Positions 63,664 to 64,000 of a stretch of 64,000 bases of DNA are shown here, in pieces. This stretch comes from 66-474 sp040255405. GTDB taxonomy: Bacteria; Pseudomonadota; Gammaproteobacteria; Xanthomonadales; Rhodanobacteraceae. The position numbers were made by a program, and so were the translations under genes. Within the stretch, counting starts at the first letter, position 1. Each line of letters begins with the position of its first letter. The notes under the pieces were generated by a model that saw only the letters and a list, made by a program, of their open reading frames with translations, was not told the DNA's origin and did no database searches. The stretch is taken from the NCBI GenBank assembly GCA_040255405.1, contig JBDZUX010000002.1, forward strand, positions 1-64,000. Direction: 5' to 3'.

Positions 63664-64000
63664 ATGGCGACCCGTCCCAAAAAACGCTACGGCCAGCACT
63701 TCCTGCACGAGCGCGGCGTGATCGATCGCATCGTCGCGGCCATCGCGCCGCGGCCGGGCGAGCGCATCGTCGAAATCGGTCCGGGCGAAGGCGCCCTCAC
63801 GCTGCCGCTGCTGCAGGTCGCCGGGCGCATGACCGTGATCGAACTCGACGCCGACTTGATCGAACCGCTGCGGGCGCGCGCCGCCGGAGTCGGCGAACTC
63901 GAAATCATCCACGCCGACGTGCTGAAGGTGGACCTCACGGCGCTCGCGAACGGCGACAAGCTGCGCCTCGCCGGCAACCTGCCGTACTACGTATCCAGCC
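63664..64000 (+). CDS. rsmA: 16S rRNA dimethyladenosine transferase RsmA (KsgA), cut by window end
   Basis: The visible 112 residues begin MATRPKKRYGQHFLHERGVIDRI and contain the SAM loop EIGPGEGALTLPLL and the NLPYYVSS catalytic loop. RsmA dimethylates A1518 and A1519 in 16S rRNA late in 30S assembly. It is the last gene of the lptD-surA-pdxA-rsmA set. No purine-rich ribosome binding site is visible before the ATG, because the repeat at 63533-63654 reaches to 9 bases before it. Confidence 0.95.
   Translation, partial: MATRPKKRYGQHFLHERGVIDRIVAAIAPRPGERIVEIGPGEGALTLPLLQVAGRMTVIELDADLIEPLRARAAGVGELEIIHADVLKVDLTALANGDKLRLAGNLPYYVSS

Overview
This is one scaffold of a high-GC gammaproteobacterium. 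Gene content and order (eno-ftsB, surE-pcm-yqaA-nlpD, lptD-surA-pdxA-rsmA, yhbY/rlmE-ftsH-folP-glmM) point to the order Lysobacterales (Xanthomonadales), probably a Rhodanobacteraceae-like genus. The placement is inferred from synteny and protein sequence; there is no rRNA here. One run of 100 Ns (9193-9292) marks a scaffold join.

Layout. 1-3642: RNA metabolism (CBU_0592-like membrane protein, rlmB, rnr). 3996-9870: a di-heme peroxidase, a Ser/Thr kinase with TPRs and its ECF sigma factor, and a peroxiredoxin cut by the gap. 10090-13857: tRNA-Leu(CAG), a DUF6933 gene, a frameshifted orphan antitoxin and an Hsp70-TPR fusion; this is the most accessory-looking part. 14030-18573: a response regulator, histidine kinase, YfiR-like protein and TonB-dependent receptor in one probable operon. 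18854-25912: an outer-membrane barrel, a small conserved protein and a CzcCBA-type heavy-metal efflux operon. 26076-29244: DPP IV-type peptidase, small membrane protein, VOC protein. 29304-32601: gcvP behind a tandem glycine riboswitch. 32803-39181: DUF421, Sir2, DUF2784, glutathione reductase, PpnN, MarC, SDR and Grx4 genes. 39437-47669: sodB, glmM, folP, a TolB/TPR membrane protein, ftsH, rlmE, yhbY. 47945-56514: Mth938-like, nlpD, yqaA, pcm, surE, ftsB, eno, kdsA, pyrG. 56721-64000: aminopeptidase P, lptD, surA, pdxA and the start of rsmA.

Most genes are chromosomal housekeeping functions: envelope biogenesis (LptD, SurA, KdsA, GlmM, NlpD, FtsB), translation and RNA (RlmB, RlmE, YhbY, RNase R, RsmA), protein quality control (FtsH, Pcm, Hsp70-like), redox (Gor, Grx4, SodB, peroxiredoxin, peroxidase) and central metabolism (Eno, PyrG, GcvP, FolP, PdxA).

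The most striking non-coding signal is the density of intergenic palindromic repeats in at least five families. One is a roughly 85-120 bp element with two small hairpins, in seven recognisable copies, whose second stem shows compensatory changes. Several repeats touch genes: one supplies a stop codon, one forms the 3' end of pdxA and abuts the rsmA start, one sits between the glycine riboswitch and gcvP, and one lies in frame inside gcvP. No CRISPR array, prophage or transposase gene was found.
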